From Oscillospiraceae bacterium (lineage in GTDB: Bacteria > Bacillota > Clostridia > Oscillospirales > Oscillospiraceae), in the NCBI GenBank assembly GCA_017550645.1, contig JAFZOI010000013.1, positions 147,710-211,709 of the forward strand: DNA of 64,000 nucleotides, given 5' to 3'. Below, one piece after another: positions 8,699-18,490 of the stretch. The notes below the pieces were generated by a model. It was not told where the DNA came from. It worked only from the letters and a program-made list of their open reading frames with translations, and searched no databases. The first letter of the stretch is position 1; each line of letters begins with the position of its first letter. The translations under genes were made by a program, and so were the position numbers.

Positions 8699-9306
8699 GG
8701 TTCGTTCCTTTCGTCGCCGGGAGCGAGCCTGCAGCCGCACCAGCTTTGTCTGTATATCCCGTATTCGCGGCACAGCTCGATGCTGCGCAGATAGCCGCCG
8801 CGCTTTTTGAAGTCGCAGGGCAGCCAGCGGACGGAGCGCGAGGCGGCCTCCCTTTCCCCTATCTCATTGATGAGCTCGGCGTTTTTATGCGGGCTTATGG
8901 TCAGCGTCGTAGTGAAATAGTCGTACCCGCCCTCAAGGCAGAGCTCTGCGGCCTTGCCGAGCCGCAGGGAAAAGCATATCGGGCAGCGCGCGCCGCCCTC
9001 GGGCTCGCCTTCCCTGCCGCGGACGGCCTCGAGGAATACCTCTTCCTCCCGCGGACCTTCGATGAGCTTCACGCCCGAGGCGCATGGCATGACGGCAAGG
9101 AGCTTATGCAGAGCCTCGAGCCGGCGGTCATACTCCCAGGCGGGCATGATGTTGGGGTTATAGAAAAAGAGGTCTATATCGAAATAAGCCGTCAGATATT
9201 CGAGAACGTAGCTCGAGCATGGCGCGCAGCAGGCGTGCAGGAGCAGCCTCGGACGTTTCTCCCCGAGGCCCTCGATGATCTTATCAAGTTCGAGCTGATA
9301 GTTCAT
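8695..9306 (-). CDS. queH: Epoxyqueuosine reductase QueH
   Basis: 203 residues. QueH reduces epoxyqueuosine in tRNA to queuosine, replacing the B12-dependent QueG. The metal and Fe-S ligand cysteines are visible: HACCAPC (24-30), RCPIC (107-111) and CGC (190-192). I chose the ATG at 9306, which has CGGAGG at good spacing, over the reading from 9330. It heads a two-gene unit with queT. No other queuosine gene is in the window, consistent with salvage and repair rather than de novo synthesis at this locus. Confidence 0.92.
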   Translation of the reverse strand: MNYQLELDKIIEGLGEKRPRLLLHACCAPCSSYVLEYLTAYFDIDLFFYNPNIMPAWEYDRRLEALHKLLAVMPCASGVKLIEGPREEEVFLEAVRGREGEPEGGARCPICFSLRLGKAAELCLEGGYDYFTTTLTISPHKNAELINEIGEREAASRSVRWLPCDFKKRGGYLRSIELCREYGIYRQSWCGCRLAPGDERNEP

Positions 9307-9325
9307 TCCCGTTTCCTCCGCACGT

Positions 9326-9353
9326 ATCATATCATAATATTTCTTAATTGCAA
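9326..9353 (-). promoter_or_regulatory. Candidate queH promoter
   Basis: Minus strand: TTGCAA (9353-9348), a 16-base spacer and TATGAT (9331-9326). No preQ1 riboswitch fold could be recognised between it and the start codon; the leader is too short for one. Confidence 0.5.
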
Positions 9354-9370
9354 CAGTTTACAGTATATAC

Positions 9371-9399
9371 TTGAATTGGATATTGCCGAGTAGTAAAAT
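9371..9399 (+). promoter_or_regulatory. mfd promoter
   Basis: TTGAAT (9371-9376), a 17-base spacer and TAAAAT (9394-9399) lie about 67 bases upstream of the mfd start. Confidence 0.6.
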
Positions 9400-9465
9400 T
9401 AAAAGGTCTACACGCGGGCGCTTCGGCGTTCCGCGCATTACCCGTTTCCGGGACTGGAGGACGAT

Positions 9466-12400
9466 TTGAAAGCTCTCTCATCGGCGCTTAAAACAAGCCC
9501 CGTCTTCACGGAGCTGCTCAACAGGATAGACGGCGGAGGCTGCCCCATCGTGCTCTCCGGCGTGGAGGCCGTGCATGCGGCGCACCTCGCCGCGGCCGTG
9601 CGCGTATGCGCGGGGGTCCCCGTGGTCGTCGTCTGCCCGGACGAGCTCTCATGCGAGAGAATGAGCGCGAACCTCGCCTCTCTCGCCGAGGAAGAGGCCG
9701 TCAGGCTCATGGCGCGCGAATTCACGTTTTATAACGCGGAGAGCGTCTCCCGTCAGCTCGAGCACGAGCGTTTGAGCGCTCTCGCCTCGCTCGCCCTCGG
9801 CAAAGCCCCGCTCTGCGTCGCCACTCCGGACGCGCTCATGCAGCGCACCGCCCCGAAGCAGGTCCTGCTCGACCGCGTCGCTGAGCTCAGATCGGGCGAA
9901 GAACTCTCCCCCGACGCGCTCTGCGAGCTTCTCGTCTCGGCGGGTTACAAGCGCGCCGAGCAGGTTGAGGGCGCGGGACAGTTCGCACGGCGCGGCGGCA
10001 TCGTCGACTTCTATTCGCCCGCCGAGCCGAACCCGGTAAGGTGCGAGTTCTTTGGGGACGAAATTGACCTCATGGGATATTTCGACGTTACGAGCCAGCG
10101 CCGCATCGAAAACATGCAGTCGGCGCTCATCCTTCCCGCGGCCGAGACGCTCCCGCAGCTATGCTACGGCGGCGAGGAGGGCCTTGCCTCTAAGCTGACG
10201 GCTCTTTCTTCCCGTCTCAGGCGCAGAAAGAACCCGCCCGAGGAGCTCATCTCGAATATAGAATCTGACGCGGAGAGGCTGAGAGATCGGCTGAGCTTTT
10301 CTTGCTCCGACAGATACCTAAATCTGCTTTTTGACGGCGTCAGCAGCGCCGTGGAATACATCCCCGAGGACGCGGTCGTTATCCTCTACGAGCCCTCCCG
10401 CCTCGCGGAGCGGGCGAAAAACTACGTCTGGCGCATCTCGCAGGACATCGAGACCCTGCTTGAATCCAACACTCTCGCGGACTCGCAGACGGATCTATTC
10501 GTCGGGTGGGACGAGTGCTGCGAGCTTCTCGCGGAGCATCCCGTCGTCATGGCGGACAGCTTCCGGGGAGGGACTTACCCGCTCGCTCCGCGGTCCCTGC
10601 TCTCCGTCACGGCAAAGCAGCTCCCATCCTACGGCGGCAGCCTCCAGACAGCCGCGGGAGACATCGTCCACTACATGAAGGAGGGCTACCGCGTCGTCGT
10701 GACGTGCACGGACGAACGCAAATGCGGCATCCTGCGCGACTATCTCGACAGCCTCGGCGTTCCCTCCTCCGTCGATACGTCGCTCGCGTCCCTGCCGCGC
10801 GGTGGGGCCTGCTCCGTCACGGTCGGCGAGCTCGGCTCCGGCATGGAGTATCCGTCGATAAAGCTCGCCGTCATCACCGAGGGGCAGTTTGCCGCGCAGA
10901 AGCCGAAAAAGGCCTCCCGCTCAAAAACGCTCGCGAAGGACCGCAGGCGGCTCCAGAGCTTTTCCGATCTCTCCGTCGGCGACGCGGTCGTGCACGAGCA
11001 GCACGGCATAGGGCGCTTCCTGGGCGTCGTGAAGATGCCGGTCGACGGGGTCGAGAAGGATTATATAAAGATAGCCTACGCAGGCACGGACGTGCTCTAC
11101 GTCCCCGCGACGCAGCTGGACATGGTCTCGAAGTACATCGGCGGCGGCGAGGATCAGTCCGTCAGGCTCAACAAGCTCGGCGGCGCCGAGTGGGCGCGCT
11201 CCAAATCCCGCGCAAAGGCCTCCGCCAAGGAGATGGCAAACGAGCTCATCAAGCTCTATGCCGAGCGCATGCGCCGCCCCGGCCACGCTTTTTCCCCCGA
11301 CAGCATGTGGCAGCAGGAATTCGAGGAGGCCTTCGACTACACGGAGACGGACGATCAGCTCCGCGCCGCGGCCGACATCAAGGCCGACATGGAGCGCGAG
11401 GCGCCCATGGACAGACTTCTCTGCGGCGACGTCGGCTTCGGCAAGACCGAGGTCGCGCTCCGCGCCGTCATGAAATGCGTCATGGACGGCTATCAGGCGG
11501 CGATACTCGTCCCGACGACGGTCCTTGCCAACCAGCACTACGTAACGGTGATGCGCCGCTTTGCGGGCTATCCCGTGTCCGTCGAGCTGCTGAGCCGCTT
11601 CAGGACGGCCTCGGAGATAAAAAAAGCGCTCAAAAGCATAGAAAACGGCACGGCCGACATCGTCATCGGCACGCACCGTCTCATACAAAAGGACGTCAAA
11701 TTCTTTAAGCTCGGCCTTCTCGTCGTCGACGAGGAGCAGCGCTTCGGCGTATCGCACAAGGAAAAGCTCAAGGAGCTCGCCGGCAACGTCGACGTGCTCT
11801 CCCTCTCGGCGACGCCGATACCGAGGACGCTGAATATGGCGCTCTCGGGACTGCGCGACATGAGCACGATCTCCGAGCCGCCGAGCGGGCGGCACCCCGT
11901 CCAGACCTACGTGCTCGAGCACGACTGGTCCGTCATATGCGACGCGATCAGGCGCGAGGTCGCGCGCGGAGGGCAGGTCTACTATCTGCACAACCGCGTC
12001 GAGACCATACAGCGCACCGCGGCCCGGCTATCCCAGATGCTCGAGGGCGTCACCGTTGCTTACGCGCACGGGAAGATGAGCGAGGATCAGCTCTCAGAGG
12101 TCATGGAGCAGGTCTCCTCAGGCGAAGTGCAGGTCCTCGTCTGCACGACGATAATAGAGACCGGCATCGACATTCCCAACGTCAACACGCTCATCATAGA
12201 GGACGCCGACAGGCTCGGGCTCGCGCAGCTGCACCAGATACGCGGGCGCGTCGGGCGCTCATCCCGCCACGCCTTCGCCTACTTTACGTTCAGGCGCGGC
12301 AAGGTGCTCAGCGAGGACGCTGCCAAGCGCCTCGCGACGATACGCGAATTTGCGGAATTCAACAGCGGCTTCCATATAGCCATGCGCGATCTCGAGATAC

Positions 12401-12990
12401 GCGGCGCGGGCAATCTGCTCGGCGCGGAGCAGTCCGGGCACATGATGAGCGTCGGCTTCGACATGTACCTGAAGCTGCTCGAGGAGGCCGTCCTCGAGGA
12501 AAAGGGCGAAAAGCCGAAAAAGCGCGCGGAGTGCTCGGCGGACCTCACGGTCTCGGCCTCCATACCGGACAGCTACGTATCTTCTCCGGAGCAACGCATG
12601 GATCTCTACAGGCGCATAGCTCTCATCGAGGACGAGGACGACGCCGACGATATGACCGACGAGCTCATCGACCGATACGGCGACCCGCCGAAGAGCGTCA
12701 ACACGCTCATTCAGGTCGCTCTGCTGCGCGGAGAGGCCGCCGCGGCCGGCATCTGCGAGATAGCTCAAAAAGGCGGAAGGCTGTTTTTCAAGCTGACGGA
12801 CTTCGACATGGGGCGCATAAGCCTTCTCTATAACGAGAGCGAGTTCCGCGGGCGCATCAAGGTCGAGGCCGGAACGAGCCCCGCAGTCAGCATCAAGCTC
12901 ACGAAAAAAGACGTTATCCAAGAGGCGTCTCAATTTATAAAAGCTTACAAGGCCACGGCAAGCGGCCTTGAGAAAGGACCCGAAATATGA
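9466..12990 (+). CDS. mfd: Transcription-repair coupling factor Mfd
   Basis: 1174 residues, full length. Mfd removes RNA polymerase stalled at lesions and recruits UvrA. The N-terminal UvrB-homology module is followed by the RNA-polymerase-interacting domain (VGDAVVHEQHGIGRFLG near residue 505). The RecG-like translocase has Walker A GDVGFGKTEVALRA, Walker B VVDEEQRFGV and a GRVGR motif, and the TRCF domain is C-terminal. It has a TTG start with GGAGG at 9456-9460. It heads a plus-strand unit, with its stop overlapping the next gene's ATG by four bases. UvrA and UvrB, its functional partners, are both in the window at about 54.8-57.6 kb and 46.7 kb. Confidence 0.97.
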   Translation: MKALSSALKTSPVFTELLNRIDGGGCPIVLSGVEAVHAAHLAAAVRVCAGVPVVVVCPDELSCERMSANLASLAEEEAVRLMAREFTFYNAESVSRQLEHERLSALASLALGKAPLCVATPDALMQRTAPKQVLLDRVAELRSGEELSPDALCELLVSAGYKRAEQVEGAGQFARRGGIVDFYSPAEPNPVRCEFFGDEIDLMGYFDVTSQRRIENMQSALILPAAETLPQLCYGGEEGLASKLTALSSRLRRRKNPPEELISNIESDAERLRDRLSFSCSDRYLNLLFDGVSSAVEYIPEDAVVILYEPSRLAERAKNYVWRISQDIETLLESNTLADSQTDLFVGWDECCELLAEHPVVMADSFRGGTYPLAPRSLLSVTAKQLPSYGGSLQTAAGDIVHYMKEGYRVVVTCTDERKCGILRDYLDSLGVPSSVDTSLASLPRGGACSVTVGELGSGMEYPSIKLAVITEGQFAAQKPKKASRSKTLAKDRRRLQSFSDLSVGDAVVHEQHGIGRFLGVVKMPVDGVEKDYIKIAYAGTDVLYVPATQLDMVSKYIGGGEDQSVRLNKLGGAEWARSKSRAKASAKEMANELIKLYAERMRRPGHAFSPDSMWQQEFEEAFDYTETDDQLRAAADIKADMEREAPMDRLLCGDVGFGKTEVALRAVMKCVMDGYQAAILVPTTVLANQHYVTVMRRFAGYPVSVELLSRFRTASEIKKALKSIENGTADIVIGTHRLIQKDVKFFKLGLLVVDEEQRFGVSHKEKLKELAGNVDVLSLSATPIPRTLNMALSGLRDMSTISEPPSGRHPVQTYVLEHDWSVICDAIRREVARGGQVYYLHNRVETIQRTAARLSQMLEGVTVAYAHGKMSEDQLSEVMEQVSSGEVQVLVCTTIIETGIDIPNVNTLIIEDADRLGLAQLHQIRGRVGRSSRHAFAYFTFRRGKVLSEDAAKRLATIREFAEFNSGFHIAMRDLEIRGAGNLLGAEQSGHMMSVGFDMYLKLLEEAVLEEKGEKPKKRAECSADLTVSASIPDSYVSSPEQRMDLYRRIALIEDEDDADDMTDELIDRYGDPPKSVNTLIQVALLRGEAAAAGICEIAQKGGRLFFKLTDFDMGRISLLYNESEFRGRIKVEAGTSPAVSIKLTKKDVIQEASQFIKAYKATASGLEKGPEI

Positions 12991-14135
12991 AGACCGTTTC
13001 AAGAATTTTAGCAGCCCTGCTCTCGCTGAGCCTGCTTTTTGCGGCTGGCTGCTCCGATCAGAAGCCGACTGCCCCGTCAGAGGAGCCGTCCTCCACGCCT
13101 TCCGGCACGGTCGATCCGGCCGGCGCTTCGACCGATCCCGCCGACGTGCAGGCGGAGGCGCTCGGCCTGAAAGCGGACGCCGTCGCAGCGAAGATAAACG
13201 GCGAGCCCGTCACCGTGCGCGAATTTCTCTATTGGGCCAACGCGACCTATGTGAGCTGGGGCTTTACGGATATAGACTGGGATATGGATCTCGACGGCAT
13301 GACGGTCGAGGAAGTGCTCAAGGACAACGTCATCAACTCCGTCAAGCTCTATCGCGCCGTTGAAAACAAATGCGCCGAGCTCAACATCACGCTCCCGGAA
13401 TCCGACGAGGAGGAGCTCGCGAGCGCCAAGGACAACCTCATCGCCCAGTACGGCAGCGAAGAGGCGTACCGTCAGGCTCTCGCCGAATCGCTTCTGACCG
13501 AGGATCTTTATAATTACATGCTCCGCGTCTCGTACCTCTATTCATACCTCTTTGAAGAGGTCTGCGGCGTCAACGGCTCGAAATGCTCCGACGAAGAGGC
13601 CGTTATGTACGGAAACGAGAACGGATATCTGCGCGCCAAGCATATCCTTCTCTCCAAGACCGACGACGACGGCAACCTGCTGTCCGACGAGGAGTATCAG
13701 AAGAGATATGAAAAGCTCGAGGAGCTCATCGCCATACTCGACGCTTCCGACGACCCCGTCGCGAAATTCGACGAGCTCATGCACGAATACACGGAGGACC
13801 CCGGCGTCGCCTCCTACCCCGACGGCTATCAGTGGACCGAGGGCGCGATGGTCCCCTCCTTCGAGGAGGCGACTAAGGCTCTCGACGACTACGGATACAG
13901 CGGCGTGGTCGAGATGGCGGAATACGGCTACACTATCGTGATGCGCCTGCCTCTCGATCCCGACGCATACGCGATAAACGACAAATACGGCTATTCGCTC
14001 CGCATGAACGCCGCCATGGCCAATTTCGATACCATTCTCAGCGTATGGACGGACGAGCTCTCTGTCGAATTTATGCCCGAATATTCCAAGCTCGATTACA
14101 AGACCGCGCTCACCGCTGATCTCGCCGTTAAATAA
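12987..14135 (+). CDS. PrsA/SurA-like foldase lipoprotein (parvulin-type)
   Basis: 382 residues. The signal peptide ends in a lipobox (LLFAAGC, Cys at about 22), then a Pro/Ser/Thr-rich spacer leads to a SurA-N-like helical region. A parvulin-like peptidyl-prolyl isomerase segment starts RAKHILLSK near residue 218 and includes the DPGVASYPDGY and VEMAEYGYTIVMRL elements. It would act outside the membrane, helping exported proteins fold. It is translationally coupled to mfd by an ATGA overlap. Isomerase activity is uncertain because the domain diverges from canonical parvulins. Confidence 0.8.
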   Translation: MKTVSRILAALLSLSLLFAAGCSDQKPTAPSEEPSSTPSGTVDPAGASTDPADVQAEALGLKADAVAAKINGEPVTVREFLYWANATYVSWGFTDIDWDMDLDGMTVEEVLKDNVINSVKLYRAVENKCAELNITLPESDEEELASAKDNLIAQYGSEEAYRQALAESLLTEDLYNYMLRVSYLYSYLFEEVCGVNGSKCSDEEAVMYGNENGYLRAKHILLSKTDDDGNLLSDEEYQKRYEKLEELIAILDASDDPVAKFDELMHEYTEDPGVASYPDGYQWTEGAMVPSFEEATKALDDYGYSGVVEMAEYGYTIVMRLPLDPDAYAINDKYGYSLRMNAAMANFDTILSVWTDELSVEFMPEYSKLDYKTALTADLAVK

Positions 14136-14154
14136 TCCGAAAGGAGCTATCATA

Positions 14155-15141
14155 ATGCAGGTATTCAAATTCGATCTCAATGAGGCGAAGACCTCGCGCC
14201 TCATAGTCACGGTCGCGAACGAAAAGCCCTTCTATACCAAAACGCCCGCGCTCATCCACGTTCCCGGCGGCGGCTTCATGTTCTGCAGCGAGTGGGACAC
14301 CAACGCGCTCGGCGGGCGCCTGCTCGGCAAGGGCGTCGGCGTCATCTGCACGTACCTCTACCCCGTTGCGAAGGATTACCGCTTCCCGCAGGTCGTTATC
14401 GACCTCATGCGCTGCATCAAGATACTCCGCGAGCATGCTGACGATTGGGGCATCGATCCGGCCAAAATAGTCATCTCCGGCAACTCCGCAGGCGCTTTCA
14501 TATGCATGACGACGGGCAACCTCTGGAACAGGCCCGACCTCATGGATGCGGCCGGATGCAGCGGAGAGGAAGGCCGTCCGAACGCGATGGTGCTCGGCTT
14601 CGGGCCCATGTTCTGCGGTCAGCAGACCGACGGCGACATCGTGTACGTTCCCAACGGCGAGCTCGTCGGTCCGCAGACGCCCCCGGCGTTTTTCCATCAC
14701 GCGAGGCTCGACACGCTCGTCAGCGTCGCGCAGAGCATAGCCATGATCGAGGCCTTTGAAAAAGCCGGCAGGCCCTTCGGATGCTACATCTCCTCCACGG
14801 GCGGGCACGGAGCGACCGGCTCGACGACGAGGCTCTTCGGGGAAAACGGCACGGTCGGCCCCTGCATCGACGACTGGTTCGATAACTGCTGGCGCTTCCT
14901 CTGCAATCAGCTCGGAATGGATCAGCTCCCGCAGGACATGCTGCCGATGATGCGCGCAATGATGGCCGGCAACAGCGGCGAAGGCGGGGCTCCCGCCAGA
15001 CCGAGCTTCGCGCCTCCCATCGTCCCGCCGGAGGGCAGCGTCCCCGTTACGCCGTCGGACATGCCTCTGGGGCAGTTCAATGCCATACACATGCCCTTTA
15101 ACGCGAGCTACTTCGACAAGGACTTCACGACCTATAAATAA
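14155..15141 (+). CDS. Alpha/beta hydrolase (HSL-type esterase)
   Basis: 328 residues. The oxyanion-hole motif is PGGGF (37-41), and the nucleophile elbow GNSAG has Ser111. A likely triad is completed by Asp186 (HHARLD) and His218 (TGGHG). No signal peptide is seen. The C-terminal ~90 residues include a Met/Ala/Pro-rich stretch outside the core fold. The family hydrolyses short-chain esters or acetylated sugars; the substrate is not deducible. The preceding ribosome binding site is AAAGGAG, and the gene is 19 bases after the foldase gene in the mfd-led unit. Confidence 0.82.
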   Translation: MQVFKFDLNEAKTSRLIVTVANEKPFYTKTPALIHVPGGGFMFCSEWDTNALGGRLLGKGVGVICTYLYPVAKDYRFPQVVIDLMRCIKILREHADDWGIDPAKIVISGNSAGAFICMTTGNLWNRPDLMDAAGCSGEEGRPNAMVLGFGPMFCGQQTDGDIVYVPNGELVGPQTPPAFFHHARLDTLVSVAQSIAMIEAFEKAGRPFGCYISSTGGHGATGSTTRLFGENGTVGPCIDDWFDNCWRFLCNQLGMDQLPQDMLPMMRAMMAGNSGEGGAPARPSFAPPIVPPEGSVPVTPSDMPLGQFNAIHMPFNASYFDKDFTTYK

Positions 15142-15187
15142 CCTGCTCAGTACGGGGCAGACTACGCTATGAAACGGAGGTGAGCCC

Positions 15188-15907
15188 GTGTTCTATTATC
15201 TTCTGCCCGCGCTCGCTTCGTATAATATCTTCCTCGTGATCGCGGCCGTCATCCCTGCGCTTTTTCTGATGATAAGGGCGTACAAGTCCGACCGACTCGA
15301 GAAGGAGCCGCCCGCCCTGCTATGGCGGCTCGCGATAGCGGGCGTTCTGGCCTCGCTGATAGCGCTCGTCGTCGAGCGCGTGCTCGGGTACGTTCTCAAC
15401 GCCGCCGTCGCGCAGGATTCGAAGCTTTACGACGTGCTGCTCTATTTCGTCGTCGTCGCGTTCGGCGAGGAGGGCGCCAAGTATTTCATGCTGCGCAGGC
15501 GCACATGGCGCTCGCCGGAGTTCAACTGCCAATACGACGGCGTCGTCTACGCGCTCTTCGTCTCGCTCGGCTTCGGCCTTTGGGAGAACATCAGCTACGT
15601 GATGACATACGGCCTCTCAACGGCCATAATACGCGCGATAACGGCTATTCCGGGGCACGCCTGCTTCGGCGTCTTCATGGGCGCGTTTTACGGCATGGCC
15701 AAGCGTCGCTACAACGAGGGCGATCCCGGCTCGTCGAAGGCGCTCCGCATCCTCGCGGTGCTCCTCCCCGCCCTGCTGCACGGGGCTTACGACTACATCG
15801 CGAGCACGGACGGCAGCATATGGGGATTCATAGCCTATATCGTCGTGCTGTTCATCGTGTCGTTCGTCTTGATCGGCAGGATGGCGAAAAACGACAAGTA
15901 TATCTGA
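15188..15907 (+). CDS. PrsW-family intramembrane metalloprotease
   Basis: 239 residues with about seven hydrophobic segments. The family motifs are present: GEEGAK with Glu94, Glu95 and Lys98; WENISY with Glu133; HACFG with His157; and LLHGAYD with His198 and Asp202. PrsW-type proteases cleave within or near membranes, the classic case being an anti-sigma factor; no anti-sigma factor is nearby. It starts at GTG with ACGGAGG upstream and is followed by a strong terminator that closes the mfd-led unit. Confidence 0.85.
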   Translation: MFYYLLPALASYNIFLVIAAVIPALFLMIRAYKSDRLEKEPPALLWRLAIAGVLASLIALVVERVLGYVLNAAVAQDSKLYDVLLYFVVVAFGEEGAKYFMLRRRTWRSPEFNCQYDGVVYALFVSLGFGLWENISYVMTYGLSTAIIRAITAIPGHACFGVFMGAFYGMAKRRYNEGDPGSSKALRILAVLLPALLHGAYDYIASTDGSIWGFIAYIVVLFIVSFVLIGRMAKNDKYI

Positions 15908-15921
15908 TATGCATTACAGCG

Positions 15922-15950
15922 AACGCCGGGACCGAAGCGGTCCCGGCGTT
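15922..15950 (+). terminator. Terminator after the PrsW-family gene
   Basis: A 13-bp perfect stem (15922-15934 with 15938-15950) with a 3-base loop is followed by ATCATTT. The left island border repeat begins four bases later. Confidence 0.85.
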
Positions 15951-15953
15951 ATC

Positions 15954-15969
15954 ATTTGGTGACCCGGCG
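15954..15969. repeat. Left border repeat matching the tRNA-Lys 3' end (attachment-site-like)
   Basis: ATTTGGTGACCCGGCG matches 32545-32560 at 15 of 16 bases. The right copy is the CCA end and acceptor strand of tRNA-Lys. The two copies bracket the whole glycan cluster. The next ~145 bases up to 16116 hold no gene I can recognise. Confidence 0.5.
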
Positions 15970-16116
15970 CGTTGACAGGCCTTCTTGAACGCTTTCCTTC
16001 AATTCAGGGCAAACCTGCTTAGTGCCGCTAAATGATTCAGCACGATAGTCACGACCGAAGTCACAAGAGTGCTGCAACTTCTTCCCACAACTCCGCTGCG
16101 GCGTTGGTTTCACCGC

Positions 16117-17184
16117 TCACGGCGAACTGTAATAGCCGGCGTACCATTCCGCAAAGGCTCTCAGGCCCTCGCGGATGCCGATCTTAGGTGTGAAGCCGAA
16201 GTCGCGTTCCAACGCCTCGGAGTCGGCATACGTCACGGGCACGTCCCCGGCCTGCATGCCGACCAGCTCCCGATGGCCTTCAAAGTCGTAATCCGCCGGC
16301 AGCACGCCGGCGCGGACCAACTCCTCCTGAAGCGTTCTTATGAAGTCCAGCAGATTCTCCGGCCGGCCGCCGCCGATGTTGTACACGGCGTAAGGCGGGA
16401 TCGGCAGGCCGTCCTCGCCGTTTCTCTTCTCAGGCGCGCCCTGCATCACCCGGTACACGCCTTCTACTATATCATCAATGAATGTGAAATCCCGGCGCAT
16501 GTCGCCGTAGTTGAAGATCTGGATGGTCTTCCCTGCCGCCAGCTTCTGCGTGACGGAGTAGTAAAACATGTCCGGCCGTCCGGCAGGACCGTATACCGTG
16601 AAAAACCGGAGTCCTGTGGACGGGATATTATAGAGCTTACTGTATGCGTGAGCGAGCAGCTCATCGCTCTTTTTCGTTGCGGCGTAGAGACTGACCGGGT
16701 TATCCGCCTTGTCATCGGTGCTGAAAGGCACTTTTTTGTTCCCGCCATAGACGCTGCTGCTTGACGCATATATCAGGTGCTCCACCGGATTATAACGGCA
16801 AGCCTCCAGCAGATTATAAAAGCCGATGATGTTGCTCTCGATATATACATCCGGATGGTCGATGGAATAGCGTACGCCCGCCTGAGCGGCCATATTGACT
16901 ACGATATCGAAACGGTGATCAGCAAACAGCTTGTCTACCAGCCTTTTATCTCCGATGGAGCCGCGTACAAAAATGTGTTTTACAGGGGAGCTTTCCGCCG
17001 CCTTCTCCACAAGGCTCAGGCGATACTCTTTCAGCGCCGGATCGTAATAGTCGTTCATGTTATCAAGGCTGACAACGGTCCCGCCGTTCAGCTCTTTCAA
17101 CAAACGAATGACGAGGTTCGCACCGATGAAGCCCGGACATCCGGTCACCAGAATAGTCTTGTTATTGAGGTCGATATGCTGCAT
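16117..17184 (-). CDS. UDP-glucuronate 4-epimerase-like NAD-dependent epimerase
   Basis: 355-residue extended short-chain dehydrogenase. The NAD-binding motif is GCPGFIG (about 15-21; the usual TGGAGFIG appears as TGCPGFIG). The DNMNDYYDPALK segment is characteristic of UDP-glucuronate 4-epimerases, and the catalytic YAATK lies near residue 148. It probably converts UDP-GlcA to UDP-GalA. It lies directly downstream of the UDP-glucose dehydrogenase gene (3-base gap), so the pair supplies uronic acid donors for the polymer. It is the last gene of the glycan operon. Confidence 0.87.
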   Translation of the reverse strand: MQHIDLNNKTILVTGCPGFIGANLVIRLLKELNGGTVVSLDNMNDYYDPALKEYRLSLVEKAAESSPVKHIFVRGSIGDKRLVDKLFADHRFDIVVNMAAQAGVRYSIDHPDVYIESNIIGFYNLLEACRYNPVEHLIYASSSSVYGGNKKVPFSTDDKADNPVSLYAATKKSDELLAHAYSKLYNIPSTGLRFFTVYGPAGRPDMFYYSVTQKLAAGKTIQIFNYGDMRRDFTFIDDIVEGVYRVMQGAPEKRNGEDGLPIPPYAVYNIGGGRPENLLDFIRTLQEELVRAGVLPADYDFEGHRELVGMQAGDVPVTYADSEALERDFGFTPKIGIREGLRAFAEWYAGYYSSP

Positions 17185-17187
17185 GGA

Positions 17188-18411
17188 TCAATCCCTCCCG
17201 AACAGGTCGCGAGTGTAGACCTTTTCAGCTACGTCGCCCAACACGTCCGCGTCAAACCGATTCGCCAGGATCACGTCGCTCTGCGCCTTGAACCGCTCCG
17301 GATCGTTCACCACACGACTGCGGAAAAACTCGCTGCCGTCTTCAAGAGTCGGCTCATAGATGATGATGGGAATGCCCTTGGCTTTGATGCGCTTCATGAC
17401 GCCCTGAATGGCGGAGGCGCGGAAGTTATCGCTTTTGTTTTTCATCGTCAGACGATACACGCCCACGATCTTCGGGTCCATCGCTATGATCTGGTCGGCA
17501 ATGAAGTCCTTCCGGACTGTATTGGACTTCACCACCGCCTCGATCATGGTCTGCGGCACGTCCTTGTAGTTGGCGAGGAGCTGCTTGGTGTCTTTGGGCA
17601 GGCAATAACCTCCGTAGCCGAAGGACGGATTGTTGTAGTGTCCGCCGATGCGCGGGTCCATGCATACGCCGTCAATGATCATCCTGGTATTCAGCCCCTT
17701 GCTCTGGGCATAGGTATCGAGCTCGTTGAAGAAGCTGACGCGGAGGGCAAGGTATGTGTTGGCGAAAAGCTTGATCGCCTCCGCCTCCGTGGGATGGGCG
17801 ATCAGAACGGGAATGCTCTGCTCCGGCGCGCCGGCTCTGTGCTCCTCCGTCCGCGCGCCTTCCAGCAGGAGATCGGCAAACATCTCCGCATCGGCTCTGC
17901 GATCGTCATAAGCTCCCACAATGATGCGGCTCGGATGGAGGTTGTCATACAGCGCCATGGACTCACGCAGGAATTCCGGGCTGAAGATGATGTTGTCCAC
18001 CCCGTACTTTTTCAGGACGGAATCGGTGTAGCCCACGGGGATGGTGGACTTGATGACCATTAGGACGTCGGGGTTGACCTTCAGCGTCCACTCGATGGCG
18101 TCCTCCACGGCGGAGGTATCGAAGAACTGCTGTACGTCGTCATAGTTCGTAGGGACAGCGATAATGACAAGCTCGGCGGATCCATAGGCTGCCGCTTTAT
18201 CCGTGGTGGTGTGTAAGGCGAGCTTTCTGCTCCCTTTCCGTGCTTCCTTGAAAAACCGCTCTATCTCATCGTCCTGAATGGGGCTGATGAAGCGGTTGAG
18301 CTTTTCGGCCTTTTCCTCGGTCGTGGTTATGGCTGTGACTTCATGGTTCTGGGCAAGCAGAACGGCCAGACTCAGCCCGACATATCCTACTCCGGCAACT
18401 GTGATCTTCAT
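17188..18411 (-). CDS. ugd: UDP-glucose 6-dehydrogenase
   Basis: 407-residue nucleotide-sugar dehydrogenase. The NAD-binding motif GVGYVGLS is at 7-14, and the catalytic cysteine Cys270 lies in [22 protein letters not shown] near 144 is the substrate-binding block. It oxidises UDP-glucose to UDP-glucuronate with two NAD+. The close link to the epimerase points to UDP-GlcA/UDP-GalA rather than a HexNAc uronate, though close paralogues act on UDP-HexNAc. Confidence 0.9.
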   Translation of the reverse strand: MKITVAGVGYVGLSLAVLLAQNHEVTAITTTEEKAEKLNRFISPIQDDEIERFFKEARKGSRKLALHTTTDKAAAYGSAELVIIAVPTNYDDVQQFFDTSAVEDAIEWTLKVNPDVLMVIKSTIPVGYTDSVLKKYGVDNIIFSPEFLRESMALYDNLHPSRIIVGAYDDRRADAEMFADLLLEGARTEEHRAGAPEQSIPVLIAHPTEAEAIKLFANTYLALRVSFFNELDTYAQSKGLNTRMIIDGVCMDPRIGGHYNNPSFGYGGYCLPKDTKQLLANYKDVPQTMIEAVVKSNTVRKDFIADQIIAMDPKIVGVYRLTMKNKSDNFRASAIQGVMKRIKAKGIPIIIYEPTLEDGSEFFRSRVVNDPERFKAQSDVILANRFDADVLGDVAEKVYTRDLFGRD

Positions 18412-18490
18412 GTTCTCATGCTACTCCTTTATCTGCTGGATTAACGTCTGTACCGCACAAGATCATCCCGTCCGGGGATCTGAGCGAAAG

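Noticed and set aside
9307..9370. preQ1 riboswitch ahead of queH
   Set aside because: The space between the candidate promoter and the start codon is about 20 bases, and no C-rich stem with an A-rich tail is visible.
15970..16116. Possible transposase or integrase remnant between the left border repeat and the epimerase gene
   Set aside because: No frame longer than a few dozen codons shows recognisable catalytic motifs; I cannot support any element here.
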